Below are positions 18,468-27,500 of a DNA stretch of 49,091 nucleotides, in pieces. Each line of letters starts with the position of its first letter. Positions within the stretch are counted from its first letter, which is position 1. Under the pieces are notes generated by a model. That model was not told the DNA's origin and did no database searches. It saw only the letters and a list, made by a program, of their open reading frames with translations. A program made the position numbers and the translations under genes. Source of the DNA: Cryomorphaceae bacterium (GTDB lineage: Bacteria; Bacteroidota; Bacteroidia; Flavobacteriales_D; SKUL01); assembly GCA_007695365.1 (NCBI GenBank), contig REDV01000117.1, forward strand, positions 1-49,091, in the 5' to 3' direction.

Positions 18468-18788
18468 ATGGCTATTCAAAAAACGGACGATACCGGGTTT
18501 CAGGAGTTACTGGAATCCAACAACAAAGTGATTGTGAAATACTACGCCGATTGGTGTGGTTCATGTAAGTTATTCACCCCCAAATACCGGCGCCTCAGTG
18601 AAGATGAGCGCTTTCAGGGCGTTGTTTTTCTAGATGTGAACGCGGAGGAAAACGAAAGGGCCCGCAAAGCTGCCGGGGTTGACAACCTGCCATTCTTCGC
18701 GGTTTTTCAAAATGGTGAATTGGTTGAAGGCACTTCCACCTCTAAGGAAGAACAGGTAATTGCACTTTTGGAAAAACTGGATGCATGA
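18468..18788 (+). CDS. Thioredoxin-family protein (WCGSC)
   Basis: 106 residues, cytoplasmic, the length of a classical thioredoxin. The redox motif is WCGSC (Trp29-Cys33) after the YYAD strand, and the cis-proline loop is NLPFFAVF near residue 74. The second active-site variation (GS rather than GP) raises the expected redox potential compared with thioredoxin 1; that is family knowledge, not measured here. Its stop overlaps the start of the next gene (ATGA), so the two are co-translated. In other Bacteroidota this thioredoxin/DUF6952 pair often neighbours a peroxiredoxin, which would suggest peroxide defence; no peroxiredoxin is seen here. Confidence 0.88.
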   Translation: MAIQKTDDTGFQELLESNNKVIVKYYADWCGSCKLFTPKYRRLSEDERFQGVVFLDVNAEENERARKAAGVDNLPFFAVFQNGELVEGTSTSKEEQVIALLEKLDA

Positions 18789-19024
18789 AGGTTCCTGTAA
18801 TCAAAAAGCTGGCAGAGGAGCACAACATTGCTACGCTTGAGAAAGCCGAAGAGGCCATTCTCAACGAAGAAAAGCCCACCATTGAGGTAACCGGTGATGA
18901 CGAGGGCGAACAACTGACCCATGTGCTTGCGGCCATCGAAATCCGGCGCTCCATGGAGGGAGGTAAAACGTTGAACGAAGCTGTGCGCGCTTATTCTCAA
19001 AGGGTGCGAAAATCCATCAGCTAA
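18785..19024 (+). CDS. DUF6952-like small protein, translationally coupled to thioredoxin
   Basis: 79 residues, all-helical in appearance, acidic. MKVPVIKKLAEE, the central EQLTHVLAAIEIRRSMEGG and the end YSQRVRKSIS fit my recollection of the DUF6952 family (MK.PVIK.L ... GAIEVH..I..G ... F..RV..SI), which is found after thioredoxin genes in flavobacteria. Its ATG lies inside the thioredoxin stop (ATGA overlap at 18785-18788), so stoichiometric expression and a shared pathway are likely. The biochemical role is unknown. It abuts the convergent ung gene with no intervening base. Confidence 0.65.
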   Translation: MKVPVIKKLAEEHNIATLEKAEEAILNEEKPTIEVTGDDEGEQLTHVLAAIEIRRSMEGGKTLNEAVRAYSQRVRKSIS

Positions 19025-19690
19025 TCAACACCACCTGATGGGTGCATGGCCGTTTTCCTGAAGGTAACTGTTGGCTTGGCTGAAATGCCGGCAGCCAAAA
19101 AAACCGCGGTGTGCTGACAGTGGCGAAGGATGAGGAGCTTCCAATACCAAATGCCTCTGCCGGTCAATCATGCGGCCTTTGCGCTGCGCATAGCTTCCCC
19201 AAAGCATAAACACAATTTTTTCTCGTTCACCAGCCAACGTATTGATCACGGCGTCTGTGAACTCCTCCCAGCCTTTGCCCTGGTGCGAGCCCGCCTGATG
19301 TGCCCGCACAGTGAGGGTGGCGTTCAGTAGCAACACCCCCTGCTCTGCCCAGCACGATAAATTTCCGGAAACAGGTCTGGGGCATCCCAAATCACTTTCC
19401 AGCTCCTTGTAGATGTTGACAAGCGATGGTGGTAATCCAATTCCTTCGGGTACAGAAAAACACAGGCCGTGAGCCTGTCCGGGTCCATGATACGGGTCTT
19501 GCCCCAACACCACTACCCGAACAGCTTCAAATTCGCAGGAATCCAATGCAAGAAAAATGTGTTTTCCGGACGGATAGACCGTGTGCTGCCGGTACTCCGT
19601 CTTCACGAAGTCAACCAAAGAGGTAAAATAAGGCTTTCTGAATTCGCCCTTTAACCTTGATGCCCAGGAGGGATGTAATCGTACTTGCAT
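19025..19690 (-). CDS. ung: Uracil-DNA glycosylase (family 1)
   Basis: 221 residues from 19690 (MQVRLHPSWASRLKGEF); a start 10 codons earlier is open but adds an untypical MLSCGPDTET. The enzyme excises uracil from DNA in base-excision repair. GQDPYHG with the catalytic Asp65, the uracil-pocket LLNATLTVRAHQAGSH, and the DNA-intercalating HPSPLSAHRGFFG loop are intact, so it should be active. The length matches E. coli Ung (229). It ends directly against the DUF6952-like gene and starts 37 bp below the stop of the XRE gene in the same orientation, so co-transcription with that regulator is possible. Confidence 0.95.
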   Translation of the reverse strand: MQVRLHPSWASRLKGEFRKPYFTSLVDFVKTEYRQHTVYPSGKHIFLALDSCEFEAVRVVVLGQDPYHGPGQAHGLCFSVPEGIGLPPSLVNIYKELESDLGCPRPVSGNLSCWAEQGVLLLNATLTVRAHQAGSHQGKGWEEFTDAVINTLAGEREKIVFMLWGSYAQRKGRMIDRQRHLVLEAPHPSPLSAHRGFFGCRHFSQANSYLQENGHAPIRWC

Positions 19691-19726
19691 AGTTTCTGTA
19701 TCCGGGCCGCAAGATAACAAGTTCGC

Positions 19727-20104
19727 TTACGACTTCTCTTTTCGAGGCACGTAATTCGCAAAAGTGCCATCCCGAAAAAACACCACCATGCGCTCCACTT
19801 CTTCCTCCTTAATGGACTTCGCAGACTCATCTCTTTCCTGAGATTCTTCCGAGGGTTTTGGTTTGTTCTCCACAGGCATCTCCGAAACCGTACTCGCCGA
19901 CGATGCCACCCCCGTAATAAGCCAATGCGCATTCACCTTCGGAAAGCGAATCAGGAGCTTCTCAAGGAACTCAAAACCGGGCTTATTTCTACCAGAAAGT
20001 ATGTGCGACACGTTAGAGCGTTTCACACCTATTTCATCAGCAAAAGCCGACGGCGTAAGTCCATTCACTTTGATAACAACACGTATGCGATCAATCAATT
20101 CCAT
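19727..20104 (-). CDS. XRE-family helix-turn-helix transcriptional regulator
   Basis: 125 residues. An HTH_3 domain covers about 5-60 (TPSAFADEIGVKRSNVSHILSGRNKPGFEFLEKLL), of the type common in Bacteroidota chromosomes and prophage remnants. The linker is charged and ends in a basic tail (VPRKEKS). No peptidase domain follows, so it is not a self-cleaving CI/LexA-type repressor. Upstream, in the 527-bp gap, lie several TTACA-NN-TGTAA dyads that are good candidates for its operators, and TTTACA plus TACACTGTA sequences lie within 25 bp of its ATG, which would fit autoregulation. Target genes are unknown. Confidence 0.85.
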   Translation of the reverse strand: MELIDRIRVVIKVNGLTPSAFADEIGVKRSNVSHILSGRNKPGFEFLEKLLIRFPKVNAHWLITGVASSASTVSEMPVENKPKPSEESQERDESAKSIKEEEVERMVVFFRDGTFANYVPRKEKS

Positions 20105-20106
20105 TG

Positions 20107-20125
20107 TTTACATTTCTACACTGTA
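20107..20125. promoter_or_regulatory. Operator-like site at the XRE regulator start
   Basis: TTTACA (20107-20112) followed by the odd-centred dyad TACACTGTA (20117-20125), 3-21 bp upstream of the XRE ATG. It shares half-sites with the three boxes further upstream. Inferred autoregulatory site. Confidence 0.4.
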
Positions 20126-20219
20126 CTCCCCATAAATCATACCCTTCAGCGGTCAAAAACACCTTGCTTTTGCACAATAATCACTTGAGCTAATCAATCT
20201 CAAATAGCTGATTATAAAG

Positions 20220-20231
20220 TTACAAGTGTAC
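20220..20231. promoter_or_regulatory. Inverted-repeat box 1 (TTACA-AG-TGTAC)
   Basis: TTACAAGTGTAC, a near-perfect dyad with a 2-nt centre, 116 bp upstream of the XRE start. Its centre lies 28 bp from that of box 2. Confidence 0.45.
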
Positions 20232-20247
20232 ATTCAGTTCGTTCTCG

Positions 20248-20259
20248 TTACAAATGTAA
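20248..20259. promoter_or_regulatory. Inverted-repeat box 2 (TTACA-AA-TGTAA)
   Basis: Perfect 5-bp arms around AA. Its lower strand contains TACATTTG (20258-20251), which is also a TAnnTTTG -7 hexamer facing the XRE gene, so a bound regulator could cover a promoter. Confidence 0.5.
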
Positions 20260-20301
20260 TCAATTGAGGGGATTTTGTACTTATTTCTGGGCAAAAACGC
20301 T

Positions 20302-20317
20302 GTTTACAAATGTAAAC
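20302..20317. promoter_or_regulatory. Inverted-repeat box 3 (GTTTACA-AA-TGTAAAC)
   Basis: Perfect 7-bp arms around AA, the best dyad of the set. Its centre lies 56 bp (2 x 28) from box 2. Like box 2 it embeds TACATTTG on the minus strand. Confidence 0.55.
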
Positions 20318-20631
20318 CACGTGGTGTTCTGTGCTGCGAGCACATACATTTTCAGCCACCCACTTAACATATGGGGTGCTTTTTTTTATTTATCATTCAT
20401 CACGCATTTTGATGACGACCTTGGAACGCCTTTTTCATGGGGAGCAAAGGCGAGATTTACATACCCCTGACATGCTTTCGGAAATGATGTTTTGAGAACC
20501 ATCATGGAGAGAAAGGAGCAAGATTAACTGCTCCCGGTTATGGGTTCTTCTCCCCTTTCCTTTCGTGTGCAAAAAGGCTGTTATAGTTTAGAGCTCAAAA
20601 AGACGAAGGCAACAAGCAGAAGCAAATCTAC

Positions 20632-21330
20632 CTAGCGAATAGACCGGGTGTATCCCATGCCTAGAACGTAAATGAAATCAGGACGGCGTTGCCGGATTTG
20701 GCTTTGATAGAGGTAGTACACCTCCAGGCGTTCTTTGGGACTCAACTTGTGTTGCAGCCCAAGTATGTAACGCTGACGATACACCTGGCTTTCCCAGGTG
20801 GGTCTCGCTCCTAAGCGAAAATATGCCTCACCCGAGCCGGTAACGCGCCAGTTTTTGGCAAAGTACCACCGCAATGAAAGCTTTTGACGGTAAAAGAAAG
20901 CTCCACGTGTGTTTTCGCCCGGGCCAAAGATATCCTCAACTCCTGTTTGTATCTGGTTTCGGCTGCGAATCCGGAAGTTACCAAAGCGATGATGCACTTT
21001 GGCGTTGGCGTAAAGCTGGTGGCGGTACAAAACTCCATCGCGCCAGTGATTCTTGATGTTGAATACGTAGGCTCCTGTTACGCGGAGCCATGGAGCAATG
21101 TTCTGGTTGAGCCCCACATCAAAGAAGCTGTAGTCAAACCGCGAAACGTTCTCGTTAAGGCGATACTGGTTCTTATAGTGCAGCCATGTGTTTTTCTTCA
21201 GACGATAGTCGAACTCATAATAAGCCCATATCGCGAAGTCCTCGCGTCCAATCGTTCGCTCTTCCTGCGTAAAGGATTGTGTGGCAAACAACAGCGAGGC
21301 TGCTACACACCAAAATCTGCGGTTCATCAT
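20632..21330 (-). CDS. DUF2490 outer-membrane beta-barrel protein
   Basis: 232 residues with a signal peptide (to about 21, QSFTQ). The sequence alternates aromatic and polar residues in short strands (FAIWAYYEFDYRLKKNTWLHYKNQYRLNEN ... written here in parts: WLHYKNQYRLNEN, LRVTGAYVF, RQRYILGLQHKL) and ends in a strand (YVLGMGYTRSIR), as expected of a small outer-membrane barrel. The N-terminal region and the RQ.Y..G..H.LS..ER.E.YYL segment fit the DUF2490 family. Function is not known for the family. It is followed at 34 bp by the comEC gene upstream in the same orientation, so the two may share a transcript. Confidence 0.75.
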   Translation of the reverse strand: MMNRRFWCVAASLLFATQSFTQEERTIGREDFAIWAYYEFDYRLKKNTWLHYKNQYRLNENVSRFDYSFFDVGLNQNIAPWLRVTGAYVFNIKNHWRDGVLYRHQLYANAKVHHRFGNFRIRSRNQIQTGVEDIFGPGENTRGAFFYRQKLSLRWYFAKNWRVTGSGEAYFRLGARPTWESQVYRQRYILGLQHKLSPKERLEVYYLYQSQIRQRRPDFIYVLGMGYTRSIR

Positions 21331-21363
21331 TTCCTTGAAGTACGCAAAGTAAAGCTTTCGGCA

Positions 21364-23490
21364 TCACTTAAACAACAGCCCGTGCCGACTGCTCCCTGAG
21401 TTTAACTCGTGGCGCATGTCCCACAGCCTCGCCCCCTCTGTTCTTACATCATAGGTCCAATTGTCGGGGTCATTACAGCAAAGCGTTCTATAGCGGTATC
21501 CTGAACCAAGAATAACGTCGCCAACAAACCCTTCATCCGGAAATAGTTTCGACTTTCCATCCATCACCAACATTTCCAGATGAGGGAATGTGCTTTGGTC
21601 AGGAGAGGAATGCTCATCGCTGCGAATTGCGAGCCGTTTTCCGTGAAAAGAAACCAAAGTGCCTTGCCTGAAAAAAGAATTGCTCCGTTTGGGCACATCA
21701 TCCTGCAAGGTGAGAAACTGCGGTTTTGAATGTCCAAAACGAACCCAGAAGTTTCCGAGATGAAAGTTTAGCCTTTCCGGGTTGCGCATCAATGACTCGT
21801 CGGTCACAACGATGTTCTGCTCACCATCAACGAAGTTTACACAGGTTGAGCCTGGTACATGCGCTACCAACACCATCCTTTGATTCTTTAGTTCAACCAG
21901 GTAGGTGGTGCGCAATGTCAACATAAGCACCAACAAAAGAGTCAAAGCGCGTAAGGTTTGAACCTTAGGGCGATAAACCATAACTGTAAAAAATGCCAGA
22001 AAAACATATACCAGCACCAGCATCATTTCGCTGAAGTACAAGTTTTCGGTGAGTGACCCGGGAAGGTTTTCAATGGACACTATGAGCCAGTTCAAACCAC
22101 TCACTATGGCATTGAGAGCTGTTCCGAGTAGCTCGTACAAGGGCTGGATGATACCCGACGCCATGGTTGCGAATCCGGCAATCAAAACTACTGTTGCGGC
22201 CGGTATTACGATGAAATTTGAAAGCAGGAAGTAATTCGGAAATTGATGAAAATAGTAGATACCCAGCGGAAAAGTAGCCAATTGCGCGGCAATGGATACG
22301 GCGGTGAGTTGCCACAATTTATCGAGCAACCAGTTGCGTGTATGCCAAAGGGCGTAAATTTTGGGTTGCAGCAGCACGATGCCCAACACCGCTGCGAAGG
22401 AAAGCTGAAAGCCTACCTCTTCGGTGATGAGCGGGTTGAAACAAATCAACACAAGTGCTGCACCTGCAATGCTGTTGTAGATGTTTGTGGATCGGGAAAT
22501 ACCTTGCGCAATTGCAATGGCCGTGAACATGGTGGAAGCCCGCATTACGGAAGGCGACATTCCTGTAATCAAGGCATAACTCCAAAGTGCCAAAATGATG
22601 ATGAACAGCCGCAACCACCCCCTGGCACCACGGTTGCCGAGCCAACGCAGCAGCCACACAAGCACCATATATATGATTCCGACGTGGAGACCGGATACAG
22701 CCAGTACGTGCATGGCTCCGCTTGAAGAATACGCGTTGCGTATTTCTCTCGACAAATGATCCTTTTGACCAAGTATCAGTGCTGCGCTTACGCCAAAAGC
22801 ATCATCATCTTTGACAGCTCCTCTGAGCAGGCCAACCAGTGCTTTGCGCGAGTCTTCTACCCAATTGCGGAAGCCGGTTTGGTGGGAACTTGAAAGCAAA
22901 CGGACCTCAGAGGGATCGCGCAGAAAAAGCGTATGGGTTATACCACGGCGATAGAGATACCGCCGGTAATCAAATTCGTATGGATTCATTGGAGGCCTTA
23001 CCTCTTGTGGCGTACGGGCAACGAGTATCCTGTCTCCCCTCTTCCATCCAAATACTTCCTCCTTTCGGTAGTAAACAAGAACCCTTGCGTTGGCCGCCTG
23101 ATATCCATCTGCATGGTAGATTCCCCTTACCCGTGCCGTGACTTTCTTTGAGCGCGGACTTTCTTCAGCATGATTCAGAAGCTCCAGGTCCACAAAATCT
23201 GCGCGCCGCTTGTTTTTGAGGTGTTCGGGATGCGAGACGAGATCTGAAACACGTTCAACGGCTCCTCCGAGCGACACAAAAACCAACAAAAACACTGCCG
23301 CAAAAAGCTTTTCCGCGTGCTCACGTAAAACAGGCCAAAAGCAGATGGCGCCCATCAACATCATGCCTAAAGTAGCCCCTGAAACAAACCATGAAAGCGG
23401 AATCAAACCAGACTTACCAAGGTGAAGGCCCAGCAAAAACGGCAACAACACGCGAAAAACAGGAACTGTCCTCCAGAAGTTGATTTTCAT
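21364..23490 (-). CDS. comEC: ComEC/Rec2-family DNA-uptake membrane channel, degenerate C-terminal domain
   Basis: 708 residues from 23490 (MKINFWRTVPVFRVLLPFLLG); the longer ATG at 23520 is less likely. ComEC carries single-stranded DNA across the inner membrane during transformation. An N-terminal membrane pair and DUF4131/OB-type region (about 1-200) precede the competence domain with the family block SGAMHVLAVSGLHVGII and about eight further membrane spans (about 235-510). The C-terminal portion (about 530-700) is where a metallo-beta-lactamase-like domain normally lies, but no HxHxDH-type metal motif is present; it is reduced to a non-catalytic-looking remnant. No other competence genes are nearby. 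Confidence 0.85.
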   Translation of the reverse strand: MKINFWRTVPVFRVLLPFLLGLHLGKSGLIPLSWFVSGATLGMMLMGAICFWPVLREHAEKLFAAVFLLVFVSLGGAVERVSDLVSHPEHLKNKRRADFVDLELLNHAEESPRSKKVTARVRGIYHADGYQAANARVLVYYRKEEVFGWKRGDRILVARTPQEVRPPMNPYEFDYRRYLYRRGITHTLFLRDPSEVRLLSSSHQTGFRNWVEDSRKALVGLLRGAVKDDDAFGVSAALILGQKDHLSREIRNAYSSSGAMHVLAVSGLHVGIIYMVLVWLLRWLGNRGARGWLRLFIIILALWSYALITGMSPSVMRASTMFTAIAIAQGISRSTNIYNSIAGAALVLICFNPLITEEVGFQLSFAAVLGIVLLQPKIYALWHTRNWLLDKLWQLTAVSIAAQLATFPLGIYYFHQFPNYFLLSNFIVIPAATVVLIAGFATMASGIIQPLYELLGTALNAIVSGLNWLIVSIENLPGSLTENLYFSEMMLVLVYVFLAFFTVMVYRPKVQTLRALTLLLVLMLTLRTTYLVELKNQRMVLVAHVPGSTCVNFVDGEQNIVVTDESLMRNPERLNFHLGNFWVRFGHSKPQFLTLQDDVPKRSNSFFRQGTLVSFHGKRLAIRSDEHSSPDQSTFPHLEMLVMDGKSKLFPDEGFVGDVILGSGYRYRTLCCNDPDNWTYDVRTEGARLWDMRHELNSGSSRHGLLFK

Positions 23491-23555
23491 GGCAACCGTT
23501 TGTGTCCATAAATATAGCACAAACCGAATTCAATAACAACCAATGCTTCAATGCA

Positions 23556-24407
23556 TCAAAATCCAAGCACAGCAAGGACTTCTTGAATGTTTTTTTCAAG
23601 TTTGTCGGCTTCGTCCTGCCGGTAACTGTAAGCGGTGGTTTTGTGCACCTTTTTGTCCTTGTAAAAAGCTCCCGCTTCGAGAAGAGCGCTTGTTGATTGC
23701 GCGAGGTGAATCAGTGTTTCAGCACCTTTCTGCGGAGTGCGCCCAAAGGTTTTGAAGAACCAGCGCGCAAACCAACCTGCGTCTCTTCCAAGGCGGGTAT
23801 CTACCAATCCGGGATGCTGACAAACGACCGATACCCCATCTCCTGCCATCGTTCCGGCCCAACGCCTTGTGAGAAGTATCACCGCTAGCTTGGATTGCCG
23901 GTACGACTTAAAACCGCTGAAAGAGGATCTGAACTCCGGGTCGTTAAAATAGATCTTGCCCTGATGAAGTCCCGAGGCTGTGAGCAGGATTTTCGGTTCT
24001 GAGCTCTGTTTGAGCGTTGGCATCAGCAAGTTATTGATAAGCACATGAGATACCACGTTTACCTGCCAGGTTTCCTCCAAACCGTTTGTTGTTTCGCGAA
24101 AGCTGAAATTCCAGATACCCGCGTTGTAAATGAGCACGTCGAGGGAGTCTGTTTGATGGGTGATTGCATCACATGCAGCTTTTACGGAGTGCAAATCTGC
24201 CAGATCTCCTTCAACAGGTATCAATTGGCCGTGTGAATCAGGGTATCGCTGTTTGAATTCCGCGGTCAAAGCTTCCGATAGCTCCTTGGTTCTAACTAAA
24301 AACCAAAGTTTTGCGCCCTCACCTACCAACGTCAGTGCGGCCTCTTTTCCCAATCCCGAAGTGGCACCTGTCATAAAGATGCGCAATGATTTTTCGTCGC
24401 TACTCAT
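23556..24407 (-). CDS. Short-chain dehydrogenase/reductase (SDR, retinol-dehydrogenase-like)
   Basis: 283 residues, NAD(P)-dependent oxidoreductase. The Rossmann motif TGATSGLGKEAA (13-24), NAG (in LIYNAGIWN), catalytic Ser in LTASGLHQG, and the YxxxK pair (YRQSK) are present, so it should be active. The arrangement of an N-terminal SDR core with a C-terminal FFKTFGRTPQKGAETLIHLA resembles retinol dehydrogenase/WW-domain oxidoreductase-like SDRs; the substrate is not predictable. It stands alone between comEC and the large secreted-protein gene, in the same orientation as both. Confidence 0.85.
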   Translation of the reverse strand: MSSDEKSLRIFMTGATSGLGKEAALTLVGEGAKLWFLVRTKELSEALTAEFKQRYPDSHGQLIPVEGDLADLHSVKAACDAITHQTDSLDVLIYNAGIWNFSFRETTNGLEETWQVNVVSHVLINNLLMPTLKQSSEPKILLTASGLHQGKIYFNDPEFRSSFSGFKSYRQSKLAVILLTRRWAGTMAGDGVSVVCQHPGLVDTRLGRDAGWFARWFFKTFGRTPQKGAETLIHLAQSTSALLEAGAFYKDKKVHKTTAYSYRQDEADKLEKNIQEVLAVLGF

Positions 24408-24500
24408 GGAGCAAAAGGTAGCGAAACAGATGGAAGAAACGGTGTGCTCAAATCTTAAAAAAGATCAATGCCTGCTCCGTTTGTTGGAGTGCCACACAAG

Positions 24501-27500
24501 CTACCTCACCACCAATTTCTTCACCACCGCACCTTCATCTGACTGCACCTGCACAAAATAAAGCCCCGTTGCGAGGCCGTGTACATTGAGCTCATGACGT
24601 GTGGTATTGAGGTTTCCGAGGTTGCGCACCTGCTTGCCGGTTGCGTCGAGCATTTGCACATGCCACATGCCTGTCGGAAGCTCCAAAATGGCCACATCGG
24701 TAGCGGGGTTGGGGTAAATCGCTACTGTGCTTTCAAGTAGTTCCTGTACCGAAACAGACACAACAACCATGTTGCTGCTGAGGCTGCAGTATGTATTGTC
24801 GAAATACACAATCACAGAGTACTCACCCGATTCTGTTGGAGTGATAGCGGGCCCGTCCTGGCTAAAGGGAAGCCCATCCAGAAACCACATGTAACTGCTG
24901 CCTTGCGGTGAAACAATCAACTGCTCGCCATCAAATTCGAGGGTTACTTCATTGGGCACATCTGCGATCTGCACCTGAACATTCACTTCTGCAACGCCGC
25001 ATTCATTTTCTGCAATGAGCGTGTACATGCCCGATTCAGCGAGATTCACCGTATGTCCTTCGGCCACCCATACATCGTTCAAATACCAGTTTACCTCGCC
25101 CTCGGCCGAAATCTCCAGCGGAGTATCAAGGCCACAAACCACAAAACCCTCCATGGTATAGTCAATGGACGGCGAAGGCAGCAACGGAATTTCGAGCGAT
25201 GTGCTAAGCGTACAAATAGCATTGGTTGTGGTGAGTTCTACCGTTACCGATTGGCCTGAAGCAGTAAACTCCAGTTCCTCCCCGCTGAAGGGTTGTCCGT
25301 TGACTACCCACGCGTAATCGTCAAAATCTGTTCTGTTGGAAGTGAGTGTAAAAGGAACACCTGTACAGGCCGTTTCGTTCATGACTATGCTCAGGCTACC
25401 CTCTGAGCAATCCATAAACGTTGTCACTGCGTATTCAGTTATCACCGGTTCTTTAAAGTCGAAAAAGATGTAGGCCTTGTTCATAATGACATCATCCAGT
25501 TGCACACCGGGCACAGTTTTAATTCTGAAATGAATATGGCCATGGCTGCCAGGCTCATCCGTAGTGCTGTCGGGCAGCATGATGTTGTCAAAAAACCACT
25601 CAATGTGCTGACCTTCGTGGAAGATGATTTCATAGTCGTGGCTGGAGTGAATCATTTCGAGCGAGTTCAAATCGAGTAAATCGGGCAGTTCATCCTCTAC
25701 CCTTACAAATGTGGCAAAGAAATTACCGGTGTTCTGAAAGCGAATCAGGTATTCGAGCTCCACTCCTTCGCCATCGGGAATTTCGGTATGGTTCACCTGG
25801 GGTTGATCTACTGTTTTATCATTGGGGTCGAAGGCTGCTACTACAGAGTGTGTAAAGGAGTGAACATTGTTTTCAGGATAGGGGTCTGCGGCCGGGTCGG
25901 GCATGGCATTCACAGAAAGTACCGGGTTCATTACAGTACCAGGAGGTGTACCAGGCGGCACGTTGAAGGTGACAACAAAGCAATCCTGCTCAAAGACACC
26001 GAGGTCGCTCATTACCCATGTTATCTGTGTACCCGAAACATCTCCTCCTGCATCATTTACCAGGGAAACGCCCTGCATATTGGAAAAGTCTAACTCCACC
26101 TCATAATCTCCTGATGGCTGAGAGCCAATGTTTTCAATACACAGGCTATAACTGTGATTAAAGCCGGGGCGCGGCGGAAGTCCAATGGGGGTAATACTTA
26201 CGCCGAGGTTGAGGAAATCTGAGACTGGGCAGAGGGCGAAATCTAGATCGGAAAAATTCTGCACCACATCTGAATAAACATTGTGCTCATTTACCGTAAA
26301 GCCGGGTAGGTCCTGAAGGGTAAGAACTACATTTTCATTCAGCGGAAAAAGCAAGGAATACGCACCAGACTGGTTGCTTGTGGTAACAAGCTGGTCATTG
26401 CGAAAAACATTAACGCCAGCCACTAATACATCATCTACACCAAAGATGCCATCGCAATCCAAATCAACAAATACATTTCCCGTAACGGATGCAGAATTCG
26501 AAGATTCAAGACAACCGATGCACAGCGGCTCAGTTGCGGCTGTAGAGGCACAAAACCCATCCCATTGTGTATTGCAGCAAAAAGGGTCAGTAGCACAAAT
26601 TATATTTTCACATGCGACATCGTACGGAAAGCCCGGTGTACTTTGGATCTGATCGCAATAGGGGCCTCCGGTTAAATCACCCACAGTGATGGTTATTGTC
26701 TGCGAAATATTGTTCTCCGGCACCTGATCTGCTGGCAAGGAGCCGTCCAGCGTGGTCACTGCCTGGAAACTCACGGTTTCTCCAATGCCGGCATCGCTAT
26801 CGAGAACAAATTCAACAATGAAGCACTGAGTTTCAAGCGCACTCCACTCCACATCTTCCCATAGCACACTGTTTGCGTCCACTGTGCCACTTCCGCCCAA
26901 ATCTACCAGCGTAAAAAAGCCACTGTCGTCGGCTTCGAGTGATATGCTACCCAAGGCACTCCACGCTCCATTATTGGTAACACAAATCTCGAACTGCACC
27001 TGATGGTTGGATAACACTTGAAAATTATCGGGAAGCGAAATCCCATCACCAAAAACAGGACTCAGGCTCAAAGACAGATCGTAGTAATCGGGTACAGGGC
27101 AGTAGCCGAAGTTTAAGTTGTCAAACAATGCTGACGTTTCCGGCGTGATAACTTCGTAACTGTCTGTGCTTGTAAAGCCGGGCATGAATTGACCTGTAAT
27201 GGCATGAACCAGGTTGTGAAGCAACTGGCCTGAGTAAAATCCGTCTGAACCAGCATTAGCTACCGGCCCACTTTGACTGCTTGATATCGAAACATCAGGT
27301 AAAGGCAGGTCTTCCATGTCCCACACTCCATTACAGTTGTAATCTATAAAGACCGCACCTTCAATAGTACTCAGAACAGCACTTGATAAACAATCCGCGC
27401 ATTGCGGTGCATTGCTGGCAATGCTGGCACAAACGCCATCCCAAAAATTTGTACAGCAAAATATATCTGCTGCACAAACAACCGCTTCACAGGCTGGGTC

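Larger units (their letters stand above)
20105..20631. other. Intergenic region with repeated dyads, no convincing gene
   Basis: 527 bp between the start of the XRE gene and the end of the DUF2490 gene. It contains three inverted-repeat boxes (20220-20231, 20248-20259, 20302-20317), a related site beside the XRE start (20107-20125) and a TTTACAT half-site near 20457. A 68-codon TTG-initiated reading frame at 20264-20470 has no recognisable features and is not called. Confidence 0.6.

Noticed and set aside
20264-20470. 68-codon plus-strand frame beginning with TTG
   Set aside because: No ATG, no recognisable domain, sits over the operator-like dyads; more likely non-coding.
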